A DNA stretch of 64,000 nucleotides, taken from Kuafuiihalomonas sp039024635 (GTDB lineage: Bacteria > Myxococcota > Kuafuiibacteriia > Kuafuiibacteriales > Kuafuiibacteriaceae). Both the position numbers and the translations under genes were made by a program. The notes under the pieces are model-generated. The model ran no database searches. It was not told the origin of the DNA and was given only the letters and a program-made list of their open reading frames with translations. Each line of letters opens with the position of its first letter. Within the stretch, counting starts at the first letter, position 1. The DNA lies in NCBI GenBank assembly GCA_039024635.1, contig JBCCQA010000026.1:1-64000 (forward strand), written 5' to 3'. Below are positions 7,510 through 16,724 of the stretch, one piece after another.

Positions 7510-10334
7510 TTCGTATCGATCTCCACGTCGTCCGGTACGGGGATCCCCAAGTCTGAGTAGAAGGAGGAGACCCGCAACAGATAAGTGCCGGTCGCGGTGA
7601 CGGTCAGCCCGATGTTCTCGGTCAGATCGAAGCCGTCGGAAAAGCAGCGGTCGTTCCCTTGATTCAGGCAGGCCCGGCTGGTGCCGTTGGGCCCCAGGAG
7701 TTCGAGCAACAGGTCCGAGCGGTCGAAGCGAATTTCGGCTTCCAGTCGGCTGGACGGCGTGTCGACCTGTACCTCGTACCAGTCTTCGTCTCCCAGCGCG
7801 GTCGTGGGATCCCGGTTGCTTGGGCACAAGACCAAGCCTTGCCCATTCAGCGGTGGCGTAAGGAAGGCGGCCTCGGTCTCGTCCTGGTTGGGGTCGAAGG
7901 CGTCGGGACCGCAGTCCACGGCTGGCCGGGATTCGATGACGATCTGGTAGTCGCTGCTGAAGCCCAGGGTCAGGACGGGCTCCAGGGTGAGGCGGGTCGG
8001 GGCCCCGCCAGGCGGCGCGACCCTGAGCACGGAGGCGTTGGGATTGGTCTCGAAGACTTGGGTCGGCAGGTTACCGAACCCGTTTGCTACTGTCCGCACG
8101 AACTCCAAGCGGGTGTTCTGGCGCCGCCACTCCAGCCGAATGTCGTAGATGAAGCCGGGGGGAAGAGAGACGGAGAGGAAATCGATGTCACCGGAGCAGA
8201 GGGTCAAGCCGTTCTGACGCACGGGCGCCGAACCCAAGTCCACTGCGTCTCCGCGAGCGTTGCCGAAGCCGGCTACGTCGAAGGCGTCCCCCGAGCAGAT
8301 GAAGGCGTCCTCTCGGACCACCCGCAGCTGGTAGTTGCCCACCGAGTCGGCGCCGACGCCCACCACGCGAAGCAAGAGCGGCTGGGGCTGAAAGTCGCTG
8401 AAGGTGAAGAACTCTCGGCCTCCGATGGACCGACCCGAAGCCAGCGGGGGCGTGGCCAAGGGGTCTTCGCCGTCGGCGTAGAGCAGGACGTCGAGGTCGA
8501 TGCCTGGGTCATGACTGAGCTCCACGGCGAGGACTCGGCCCCCTCCGTCGAATGGCACCTGGAACCAGTCTTCGTCGCCGGGGCAGAGGCTTCGAGTCCC
8601 GTCGATGAAGAAGGGGAAGCCTTCACCCGGCATGCCGACGTCGGATGCGGTCGCGGGTCCGTCGTTAGGCTCTTCGGCGTCGTCCGGGCAGACGGCCGAG
8701 GGGTCGTCAGGGAAGACGCGGGCTCGAAGGGAGTAGCGGTTCTGGTCGGTTCGCTTGCCTGAGACTCGGATCAGGAAGTCGCCGCCGAAGGTGGCCGGAA
8801 AACTCAAGGCCTCCGGTCCGTCCAAGGATGCCGAGCGGAAGATAGCCGTAGGCTCTCCGGAGCGAAAGACCTCCAGATCGAGGTCGCCGAGGGAGGGTGC
8901 GAAGTCGAGCTCCAGTTCAACCCGGCTGCCGATCGGGACGTCGGAGAGCGTGAACCAGTCGGGGTTGGCCGCGCAGACCTGGCCTTCGATCGGCCCTTGG
9001 ACCGAAAGCTCGGCGGTCTGGTTCGGGGCGTCATTGGGCTCCAGTGGATCGTCGATACAGGCCTCCCCTTCCGTTGTGGTGACGATGAGGCTGTAGTCGA
9101 TGGCCCGAGGCTCGGGTCGGGCCAGGAAGACCCGCAGCAGCAGGGTCGTCGGGCTCCCGAGCTCGACCCGGATGCGCTCGTTGTCTGTTGCGCTCCGAGC
9201 GCTGGCGATGAGGGTCTCGCCGTCCGGGAGGAAGAGCTGCATCTCCACGTCGCCCGCGGCCTGGGAGAAGCGGGCATCGAAGGTCACGATGGTCCCCGCT
9301 TCGACCTCTAGCCGGTAAATGTCGAGGTCACCGGGGCAGAGGATGAGCTCCTCGAAGCGGCCCGGCGTGATGGCAGTCGGTGTAGCGAAGTCCGAGTTAT
9401 CGCCCGCCTCGTCGAAGATGTCGTCCAGGCACTCGGGCAGCCTAATCGCGCACACCGGTGGACTGAGGGTCAGGTCACAGAACTCTCCCTCGGCGCACTC
9501 GACGTCGCTTGTGCAGGGCTCCGGTGGGGCTTCGCAGCGCTGTGTGCGTCGGTTGCACTGAAGCGGCGCCTCGCAGACCGTACACTGGACCGAGGGGTCG
9601 TTCGGACAGTCCCGAACCTCGTCGGCGCACTGCTGGGCACTGTCGCAGGTGCCGGTTCCGATGTTACAGAACAGGCCTTCTCCGCAATCGGTGCTGCTCT
9701 CGCACTGAACACAGAAGCGAACGATGCTACAGAACTGGCCGGTCGGGCAGGGGGACTCCTCACCGTCGGCCAAGCAGCTCAAGGTCTCGGGCTCACACAG
9801 TTCGGCATCACCGCAATCGGCGTCACCGAGGCAGGGTGAACAGTCGATCCGGGTGTCCGCCTCGCAGCTCCGACGGACCGTGTTGCAGATCTCGTCGGGC
9901 TCGCAGAAAGCGTCGGACAGGCAGCCAGGGTCCGGGATGCACTTGTTGGCGCTTCGGTCGCAGATCTGTCGGTCGGGGCACTGCTCTCGCCGGACGCAAT
10001 CCCGCGCGCTCTGGTTGTCCAGGCAGCGGCCGAGAAGCTCGGAACAAAACTGACCGAAGGGGCAGGAACGCTCGGCGTCGCATTCGTCGGCGAATCCCGA
10101 TCGGAATGTGCAGATCTGATCTTCGCCACACACCCGAGTCAGTTCCCCGCAGTCTCCGTCCTCGACGCAGACGTCGGCCACGCAGACATCGTCTTCGCAG
10201 CGCTCGCCCTCTTCGCAATCTTCGCGGTCGACGCAGCTGACCATCGGCCCCATGTCTGGGGTGGTTCCGTTCGTACCGCTGTCTTCGCTACAAGCTAGAG
10301 CGAAGGCACAGAGGATCCAAAGAGGCCGCTTCAC
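7476..10334 (-). CDS. Large Cys-rich lipoprotein with PPC-like repeats
   Basis: 952 residues from GTG at 10334, which overlaps the stop of the upstream gene (GTGA). The lipoprotein signal is VKRPLWILCAFALAC. Residues ~35-330 are a run of short Cys-rich modules of the form C..D.DCG.GE.C....C (for example CVEDGDCGELTRVC and CTSDVECAEGEFC), typical of myxobacterial surface proteins. The rest carries about five pre-peptidase C-terminal (PPC)-like beta domains, recognisable by LCPGD.D.Y/W motifs and Asn-Asp-rich linkers. No catalytic domain is visible. Probably a cell-surface adhesion or matrix protein; the role is unproven. Confidence 0.75.
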   Translation of the reverse strand: MKRPLWILCAFALACSEDSGTNGTTPDMGPMVSCVDREDCEEGERCEDDVCVADVCVEDGDCGELTRVCGEDQICTFRSGFADECDAERSCPFGQFCSELLGRCLDNQSARDCVRREQCPDRQICDRSANKCIPDPGCLSDAFCEPDEICNTVRRSCEADTRIDCSPCLGDADCGDAELCEPETLSCLADGEESPCPTGQFCSIVRFCVQCESSTDCGEGLFCNIGTGTCDSAQQCADEVRDCPNDPSVQCTVCEAPLQCNRRTQRCEAPPEPCTSDVECAEGEFCDLTLSPPVCAIRLPECLDDIFDEAGDNSDFATPTAITPGRFEELILCPGDLDIYRLEVEAGTIVTFDARFSQAAGDVEMQLFLPDGETLIASARSATDNERIRVELGSPTTLLLRVFLARPEPRAIDYSLIVTTTEGEACIDDPLEPNDAPNQTAELSVQGPIEGQVCAANPDWFTLSDVPIGSRVELELDFAPSLGDLDLEVFRSGEPTAIFRSASLDGPEALSFPATFGGDFLIRVSGKRTDQNRYSLRARVFPDDPSAVCPDDAEEPNDGPATASDVGMPGEGFPFFIDGTRSLCPGDEDWFQVPFDGGGRVLAVELSHDPGIDLDVLLYADGEDPLATPPLASGRSIGGREFFTFSDFQPQPLLLRVVGVGADSVGNYQLRVVREDAFICSGDAFDVAGFGNARGDAVDLGSAPVRQNGLTLCSGDIDFLSVSLPPGFIYDIRLEWRRQNTRLEFVRTVANGFGNLPTQVFETNPNASVLRVAPPGGAPTRLTLEPVLTLGFSSDYQIVIESRPAVDCGPDAFDPNQDETEAAFLTPPLNGQGLVLCPSNRDPTTALGDEDWYEVQVDTPSSRLEAEIRFDRSDLLLELLGPNGTSRACLNQGNDRCFSDGFDLTENIGLTVTATGTYLLRVSSFYSDLGIPVPDDVEIDTNYDLEIRVATP

Positions 10335-11071
10335 GGACAGCCCCCCTCGACATCGAGGAACATGTTGCTGTTCGGCGTCTGGGTCGTATCGCCGATCGTC
10401 TCGTTCATTCGACAGAGGACCCCTCGCTCGTCGTACTGAATCGTCAGGCTTCGAGTCTGGTTCGTTTCGTGGAAGCGAATGCTGGTGTCGGCTCCGCTCC
10501 GGCTGAAGAGGGCGTCCACCGCGCTGAAGTCGCCGTTCTGCGTCGCTCGCCAATCCTCCTGGAGCTCGACCGGAAAACGGAGGTCGACGAAGAAGGTAGT
10601 GGCAGCGGGTATCTGTTTCGGTCCAGACGGCATGGACGGGGCGCCCTCCAAGAGGAGGGTCGTGGGCTGGCCGGCGACGGCATCCGAAGTCTGGGAGGGA
10701 CCGAGCTGGCCGACCCAGCTGTCGGCGTCGAACTGGGGCACCCAGTCAGGGTCCGCGAGTAGGTCATTCGGGTCGTTCGGATCGTCGAGACGTTCGGCTC
10801 GGTAGCTGACCTCGCTGATCCCATCCTCGCCGGCGTCCAACACGTCGGTGATGGTGATGCGAATCCGGTACCGACTGTTGACGTCGTCGACGTTGGGCCC
10901 AGGCCGTCGGGTCAGGCGGGCGTCGTAGACGAAGCTCTCCCCGACCTGGAGAGGGAGACTAGGAAAGCCCATCCCCATGTCCACGACGGGCGACGGGTCC
11001 TGCGTCCGACCGAGCAGGGTCTCGTCGCAGGCGGTGGTCCCGAGGAGAAAGAGCGCCAGGAGAACGCGCAT
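10331..11071 (-). CDS. Hypothetical lipoprotein, 246 residues
   Basis: Signal MRVLLALFLLGTTAC with a lipobox at Cys15. The mature part begins with an acidic/proline linker and continues as an apparently beta-rich domain (GESFVYDARLTRRPG, YRIRITITDVLDAGEDG, FFVDLRFPVELQEDW). The C-terminal stretch LTIQYDERGVLCRMNE resembles generic secreted beta-sheet proteins; I do not recognise the family. It is first in a two-gene unit, and its stop overlaps the GTG of the Cys-rich lipoprotein gene, so the two are probably co-translated and may act together on the cell surface. Confidence 0.7.
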   Translation of the reverse strand: MRVLLALFLLGTTACDETLLGRTQDPSPVVDMGMGFPSLPLQVGESFVYDARLTRRPGPNVDDVNSRYRIRITITDVLDAGEDGISEVSYRAERLDDPNDPNDLLADPDWVPQFDADSWVGQLGPSQTSDAVAGQPTTLLLEGAPSMPSGPKQIPAATTFFVDLRFPVELQEDWRATQNGDFSAVDALFSRSGADTSIRFHETNQTRSLTIQYDERGVLCRMNETIGDTTQTPNSNMFLDVEGGCP

Positions 11072-11186
11072 AGGAGCCGGTATACCTAAGTCGGCCTCTT
11101 TAGGGCGCCGATTCCCGACCTACGGGTGCCTCGGCCCAGAACGGGGAAAGCTCGCCCTCGGGTCCCGGGACCGCTAGCATGGCGCT

Positions 11187-11567
11187 GTGGGCGGACCGGA
11201 GCGACGGCGGAATCCGAGGGTGGAGGCCGAGTTGCGGGTTCAGATCGAGGATGTCCGTCGGCCGAATGCGAGCTTCGCCGAGGTGCTCAAGAATGCCAGC
11301 GAGGGGGGTGTTTTCGTCGCCACGAGCGTGACCCTCCCCATCGGGACGCCCGTCCTCCTGCGGGTGGACCCCGGGATGCGGGGTCGGCCCATCGAGCTGC
11401 GGGCGAGGGTGGTTCGGGTCCATGAGGATCCCGGAGAGACGGGCTCGACTACCACCGAACGAGATAGAGGTATGGCCCTGGCATTCGAAGGTGCCGACGA
11501 AGAGGCGCTGCAGCGCTTTTCGGGCTGGGTACGCGCCATGGCCCAGGGAGAGCGCACGGGTGAGTGA
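11187..11567 (+). CDS. PilZ domain protein
   Basis: 126 residues, essentially one PilZ domain. The c-di-GMP-binding signatures are visible: an Arg-rich N-terminal motif (ERRRNPRVE, RxxxR type) and the [D/N]xSxxG motif (NASEGGVFV). The domain ends in a helix after GMALAFEGADEEAL. PilZ proteins act as cytoplasmic c-di-GMP effectors for motility, exopolysaccharide or development. The GTG at 11187 is the only in-frame start that keeps the Arg motif. It overlaps the next gene by 8 bases, suggesting a shared pathway. Confidence 0.85.
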   Translation: MGGPERRRNPRVEAELRVQIEDVRRPNASFAEVLKNASEGGVFVATSVTLPIGTPVLLRVDPGMRGRPIELRARVVRVHEDPGETGSTTTERDRGMALAFEGADEEALQRFSGWVRAMAQGERTGE

Positions 11568-12429
11568 GCCGGTTTGCTGGGCCAGCGTCCTTCGGGCCTG
11601 GAGTGATGCCGGGGAAGCGCCCCCAGTCAGCATCGTGGCGGCCGTCATCTATGAGCTGGCCAACCATGAGAACGAGGACGTCGGGAAACTCGAAGCTGAG
11701 CAGATCGACATCGGCGCGGAAGGGGAGGTCCAAGCCGAGGTCCCCCCGGACCTTTCTTCACTGATCGAGCTCTTGGAGCTCGGCCTGCACGGGTTGCTCC
11801 CCGGTCGGACTGGGGACCTTATGCCCCCTCGTTCCCGAGCTGGCCTGGAGAGATTCCGGGATTGGGACGGCGACGAGGCTGACGGCCGAGACGCCCTGCG
11901 CAGCTGGCTTCGGTCCGAACTGGGCCCGTTGGCCAGCGCGGAAGAGGTCCGTGACTGCGTCAGCGCCTCCTCGCCCCTGGATCCGGAGCTTCCGACTCTG
12001 GCGCCTCGGCCCCGAACCCAGTCGAGCTCCGTCATATCGTCCTTGCGCCCGCGACCTCCCCCCTCCTCTTCCAGTCTGCCCAGCATTCCGGTGCCGGAGC
12101 TGGCCGAAGCGACCGAGCCCCCGACCGGTGAGGGGAGCATGGATCTAGGTGAGAAGGTGGCCTACGAAGCGGCCGGGACCGAGATTGAGCGGCTGGGCAC
12201 GGAGGGCGACACGCGAGACGAAGCGCGCACCATCGTCCGTCACGAGTCGACTCGAGAACAGCCCGTTTCCATCCCTCGCGCCCCTGCAGCTCGTCGCAGT
12301 GCTGCACCCCGAAGCCCCAAGGGCGACAGCATTCTCATGCCGGCCGAAGGCCAGGGCGGCCGTCTTTGGACATGGATCATCCTCGGCCTCCTCCTCGGCG
12401 GCGCCGCCTACCTGTTGCTCATGGGCTGA
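11560..12429 (+). CDS. Tail-anchored hypothetical protein
   Basis: 289 residues from GTG at 11560 (AGGGAG at 11544-11549 as ribosome site), overlapping the PilZ stop. The N-terminal ~125 residues look globular and acidic (VSIVAAVIYELANHENEDV, PPDLSSLIELLELGLHG). The middle (about 130-255) is low-complexity Pro/Ser/Glu-rich. The end is a single hydrophobic helix (LWTWIILGLLLGGAAYLLLM), so the protein is anchored by its C-terminus with the bulk in the cytoplasm. No family recognised. Coupling with PilZ suggests a membrane-proximal c-di-GMP-related role (inference). Confidence 0.7.
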   Translation: MSEPVCWASVLRAWSDAGEAPPVSIVAAVIYELANHENEDVGKLEAEQIDIGAEGEVQAEVPPDLSSLIELLELGLHGLLPGRTGDLMPPRSRAGLERFRDWDGDEADGRDALRSWLRSELGPLASAEEVRDCVSASSPLDPELPTLAPRPRTQSSSVISSLRPRPPPSSSSLPSIPVPELAEATEPPTGEGSMDLGEKVAYEAAGTEIERLGTEGDTRDEARTIVRHESTREQPVSIPRAPAARRSAAPRSPKGDSILMPAEGQGGRLWTWIILGLLLGGAAYLLLMG

Positions 12430-13772
12430 TGGAGTCAGCCAGCTCGAAGACCTCGAGCCGCACGCGCCTGGCGTTTGGGCCGCCTTCGAAGACGAAGACC
12501 CGATCGTCGGCGACCTGCAGGCCCTTCGTGGGGAAGCGGATTCCGCTGTCGAGGAAGGGATTCGGGAGGATGGTCGAGGTAGTCGAAAAGGCCAGCGTCC
12601 CCGAATCCAGATGGGTCACCCAGTGCTGAGCTCGCTCTTCGCCGAGACGCACATGAACGCACCAGCGGCCGTCCGAGCCGACGAAGCCTTCTCGAAGAAC
12701 GCCGCAGTCCTTCTCGAGGAGACGTCCATCGGCATCCAGTTGAAAGGTCCGTCCTCCGCTGAAGAGGAAGGTCGCGTCCGGTCGCTCCAGCAGATAGAGC
12801 CGAGTCGTGGGAGGGATGGCCGACGCCGACAGGTCCAAGCGAGCCTCGTGGATGAACAGGGTGTCCCCCACCTGAAGGTAGTCGTCTCTTCGAGGGGGGG
12901 CTGCGGGCTGGACGAAGACCTCCCCCTCGATGCGCTCCGTGTTCCCGTCTGGACCCAGGGCGACGAGGACGTCTTCGAAGGCCTGGGGCCTGAACAAACA
13001 CCAGGCGCCCATCGCGTGTACGCTCTGGAAGGCTTCCGACGAAGGGGCGCTCATCGGTGGCTCCTCCAAAGCCCACGATTGTCGGATGAGTTGTGCCCCG
13101 TCGCTCACACAGACGACCTCTCGACCGAAGGCCATCATCCCGTCGCCCGACCACGCGCCACCCAGCAGGCTACGGGCGTTGCCGAGATCGTGCAGGACGC
13201 CGCCCCAGAAAGTCCCGCCCGGATAGACGACCGGAGGTCTTCGCCCGTTGCTTCGGCCCGGAAGGGGCGAGACGGCCAGGGACGGAGCATGGAAGAGGTG
13301 GGCCTCGTCGATCCACGTCGGAACGCCAGCCTCGTCCAAGAAGAGCACGCCCTCGTCAAAGGAACACCGAAGGTGTGATGTCGGGACCGAGCTGAACCGG
13401 ATCTCGACCTCGGACCCAGAGCTTCCGGGCGTAATCCTCGCCGTAGAGGATGGCGTCGCCCACGAAGCGTACGCTCGGCTCGTTCTGTGGAAAGTACGGG
13501 GCGGGCGGCACGCTCAGCTCCACCCGGGCCGTGGTCCCCGACGCGAAGTCCAGGTCCCACAGCTCGCGTTCGCCGCCGGCAAACACCAAGGCCCGGTCCT
13601 CGGTGTGGCCCGCCAGATACGCAGGCGCCGGCAGATCCAGACTCAGAACCGGCTTGGGGCCGACGTCCTCGAGCAGCCCCGCTTCGCCTGAGCAGGCGGT
13701 CAGAGCGCAGAGTAAGAGCGAGAATCTGACCCTGGGCAAGCCCACGCCCCGACCCTGCCGTTCGAGGCCCAT
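12419..13772 (-). pseudogene. Lipoprotein gene broken by a frameshift
   Basis: Two minus-strand frames read as one protein. The 5' part (from ATG 13772 or TTG 13739) starts with a lipoprotein signal ending LLLCALTAC and ends TPSVFL with a TGA at 13356-13358. The next frame picks up at once with DEGVLFLDEAG and runs to 12419. Joined, they give about 450 residues of beta-propeller-like sequence (YLAGHTEDRALVFAGGERELW, WALEEPPMSAPSSEAF). A single-base indel near 13355-13365 restores one frame. It may be a true pseudogene, a programmed shift or a sequencing error. Function unknown; probably a surface lipoprotein. Confidence 0.7.
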
Positions 13773-13886
13773 GGGGTCAAAGACTGGAACCGGTCCCGAG
13801 TCGAACCGACGGCGCCCACGTGCGCATTCAACCATGGGTCATTCCGGCGCGATGACCTCGACTGACACGCCCCACGTCCGAGGCGT

Positions 13887-14600
13887 TCAGCCCGACGGCA
13901 GCCCGTGGAGCTCGAGCAAGCCGCGGCGCCTCCATCCGACCCGGAGGAGCCAAGTCTTGGGCCGAGCCGGAATCATGGCGACGATGGGATGGGCCCTTCG
14001 GGATCGCCAACCGTCGAAGCCAGCGGCCGTGGAAAAGGGGTCGACAAAGTCCGGAGAAAGAAGCCGACCTCGCGCCTTCTCGTGCTTTCTGTAGTTGTTG
14101 AGCACGTAGAGCAGGGCGTTCCGGACCTCCCGAGGCGTTCGCAGAGCCCGCGCATGGTAGCGATCGCCGAAAACCGCGCCTGAGCGATCCCAAAGCCGAT
14201 TGAGCGCCTTGGCCATTCGGATCTTCAAACCCTGCATGCCCCGTGAAAGGGCCCACCGATCTTTGGCTTCCACGATGAGATGGAGGTGATTCGACATCAC
14301 GGACCAGTGTACGACCCGCATCCCGAGTCGGTCCCGGGCCGTCTGCAGGGCGCCTCTCACGACGGAATAGACCCTCTTCCGGCGAAGACTTGGAAGGTCT
14401 CGTCGGAGTCGCAGCGTCACATGTCGAGGTTCTCCCGAGCGCACCGCCTCTCGTCGCCCATGAGGAACGAGAGGCCGTGCTGCGGTGGGCTTACGTCCCG
14501 CATTCGGGCGGAAACCACCCCGTCGTTCCCCCGTCTTCCTCGTTCGACGAAGCTCCAAGCTCAGCTGCCGCTTCCGCCGCTTCACACTTTGATTAGGCAA
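13887..14600 (-). mobile_element. REP-associated tyrosine transposase (IS200-like, RAYT)
   Basis: 237 residues with the Y1 transposase core. The HUH metal motif is His105-Leu-His107 in SNHLHLIVEA, and the candidate catalytic tyrosines lie in LLYVLNNYRKH (Tyr165 or Tyr170). The N-terminus is strongly basic (RRKRQLSLELRRTRK). RAYT proteins are domesticated single-copy relatives of IS200/IS605 transposases that mobilise REP palindromes. The frame starts with TTG at 14600 (GTG 14585 possible). I do not see a clear REP/BIME pair beside it. Its position between two broken genes fits a genome-plastic zone. Confidence 0.8.
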
Positions 14601-14756
14601 TAATTGAGTCAGATCGTCAACGGATCATGTCGGACATAGTGGTTTTCGTCGATCGAGACACTGCTCCCTGGCTCGATGGACGATGAGTGGGGTTGGGCGA
14701 AGGCCGTCCCCATGACGTCGTAACTAGGTCAGGTACGAGTCACTGGCGTCCCAGTC

Positions 14757-15116
14757 TCAGTTGTCCTCTTCGGCTTCGGTTTCGTCTTGGAGGCGGTCGG
14801 CGTAGAGCCAGGCGTGGATGGTGGCCGCCACGACGAATACGACGAAGGCGAAGGTCGAGATCAGGATCTCGGCGTCGCCTTCAACGAGTCCGCTCAGGCG
14901 AAGAGCCAAGGCGAAGACGATCGCGCCGGCGGACGCGGCGAGCATGTTTCGGCCGGCTACGACGTTCGCAGGGTACCACACTCGGTCACTGCTCAGAGCG
15001 CTCGGCGTGCGCAGGCCGTAGAAGCTGTTTCTGGGCACCTTCCTCAGGACCAGGGGTACGCTGAGCCCCATCACGAAGAGGGATGATCCGATGAAGGTCA
15101 GAAGCCCCGCATCCAT
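14757..15116 (-). CDS. SdpI-like membrane protein
   Basis: 119 residues, starting at ATG 15116 (MDAGLLTFIGSSLFVMG). Three hydrophobic helices and the family motif KVPRNSFYGLRTPSALSSD followed by VWYPANVVAGRNM place it in the SdpI/YfhL family. In Bacillus SdpI gives immunity to a killing factor, but most members are uncharacterised. The longer upstream frame has no features and a poor N-terminus. It ends with an acidic tail (ETEAEEDN). No toxin gene is visible nearby. Confidence 0.75.
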   Translation of the reverse strand: MDAGLLTFIGSSLFVMGLSVPLVLRKVPRNSFYGLRTPSALSSDRVWYPANVVAGRNMLAASAGAIVFALALRLSGLVEGDAEILISTFAFVVFVVAATIHAWLYADRLQDETEAEEDN

Positions 15117-15272
15117 TCTTCGACCGGAGGGCCAGGACCAAACCCCGGCCTTCAGCTGGAGGCTAGTACATGGGCCTCCCACCCGTCGAATCATCCATGA
15201 CCTCAGGGGTCCCCGCGAGGTCCAATCGCTGTCTGCTTGGTTTCGTATCATTCGACGTGGAAGCGTTCTCGC

Positions 15273-16710
15273 GTGACGGCCTTGATGCTGGGTCTGCTCC
15301 TCTCGTCCGCTGCTGACTGTACGTCCACATGTCGGCGGCTTCCCGTCGATGCCGAGCTCGATTGTCTTCAGAACTGCCGACGGAGTTCCGTTGGGTCCCA
15401 GAATACGGAGCCAGGGAGAGATTCCAGCTCAGACGGGCCAAGCTGCTCGGATCGGTGTCGTGGACGAGAGGACCAGCTGACCCTGGCTGCCCCCTTTGGC
15501 TTCCACGACATGACCGAGACTACGCCCCAGTCTGGTGTTCAGGGTGGGCGTTTGTTCTTCGAGAGCGCTTCGCTAGAGGACGGTTCGAAGAGCGGCTTCG
15601 GTGTCCATCTGGCGGCTGGGGGGCTCGCGGCGACCAGCGACATTCCAGGCGGGAACGCCCTCTGGGAGCTGACCGCCGCCGTGATCGCTGGGTGTTCTGG
15701 AGAGGGCGCCCGCCTGCCTGAGAGAAGCCCGTCCGAGGTCGGCGGGGATGCAGGCTCTGAAGTGCGGTCAGACATGGGGCCATCCTTCTCCGACCTGGGA
15801 TCAGGCCCCGAGATCGTGGTCGAGCCGAGCTTCATCGACTTCGGCCAAGTGGGGCCGGACTGTCCGGTGCCTCGGTCGGTCACCGTGACGAACCTGGGGC
15901 CTGAAGCCCTCGACGTTCGTCTCTTGGTTGATGGCCCGGGCTTCGAGGCCGAGGGTACGGGCCTTCGGATTCCCGGGTTCGAGTCTCGGGACTTCTTTGC
16001 CCGCTTCACGGCGGCGGCGCCAGCGACCTGGGAGGCCTCGGCGCTGGTCGAAGCCATCGGGCGGCATGTGGCTCGACGTCGCGCGAAGCGACTGGCCTTC
16101 GGTGCCCAGGCTCGTTTCCAACTCGGACTTCGCGGCGGAGGCGACGGCTCAGATGGAGGGACCGACAGACGACGGACTCCTGGACCGGCTGGCCCGAGAC
16201 CTCGATAGTGACCTGCTGCCCCAGGCCGAGAACACCGACCTCGAAGTCGTCCTTTACAGCCACGCTGCGGACGACAGTCAGCTCTCGGTGGATCGGGTCC
16301 TGGAGGCCCTGGCTGCTCGAAAGGGCTTTCGCAGCACTCGCTTCTGTCGCGTGATGACGTTCTCCGGTGAACGGGAGGGCTGTCTGAATGCATCGCCTGT
16401 CGAGCTCGCCCGTCGGAGCGGCGGCCACGAGGCCAGCATCTGCTTTCAAGATTGGTCCCGAAACCTGGAGTACCGGGTCCAGGGAACGCCGGGTCGGAGA
16501 AGCCGCTTCTTCCTCTCTCGTCATCCAGTGGTAGGCAGCCTACAGGTGGAGGTCGACGGCCAGCCGTTGGTCAAGGTCGAGCCCAACGGACAGGTCAACT
16601 GGACCTACGACGCCAGCATCCAGAGCCTGTTCTTCTCGATCCTGCGCACGCCCCAGGCTGGGCAGCCCGTCACGGCGCACTATGATGTCGCGAACTGCCG
16701 AGACGACTAA
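15273..16710 (+). pseudogene. Remnant of a vWA / choice-of-anchor-D lipoprotein
   Basis: The first frame (GTG 15273 to 16208) has a weak lipoprotein-like start (LMLGLLLSSAADC), poor-quality sequence, then an anchor-D Ig-like segment (PSFIDFGQVGPDCPVPRSVT). Near 16050 the protein-like sequence moves to another frame, which ends at 16710. That second part resembles the last half of vWA lipoproteins seen in Myxococcota (AAEATAQMEG, VDRVLEALAARKGF, RSRFFLSRHPV, WTYDASIQSLFF, VTAHYDVANC). No MIDAS motif (DxSxS) remains, so the front of the vWA domain is missing. I read this as a decayed gene with at least one frameshift and a deletion. Confidence 0.6.
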
Positions 16711-16724
16711 GCCCCCTGGCTACT

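Noticed and set aside
13785..13820. tRNA-like T-loop (GGTTCGACTC on the minus strand)
   Set aside because: No acceptor, D or anticodon stems can be formed around it.
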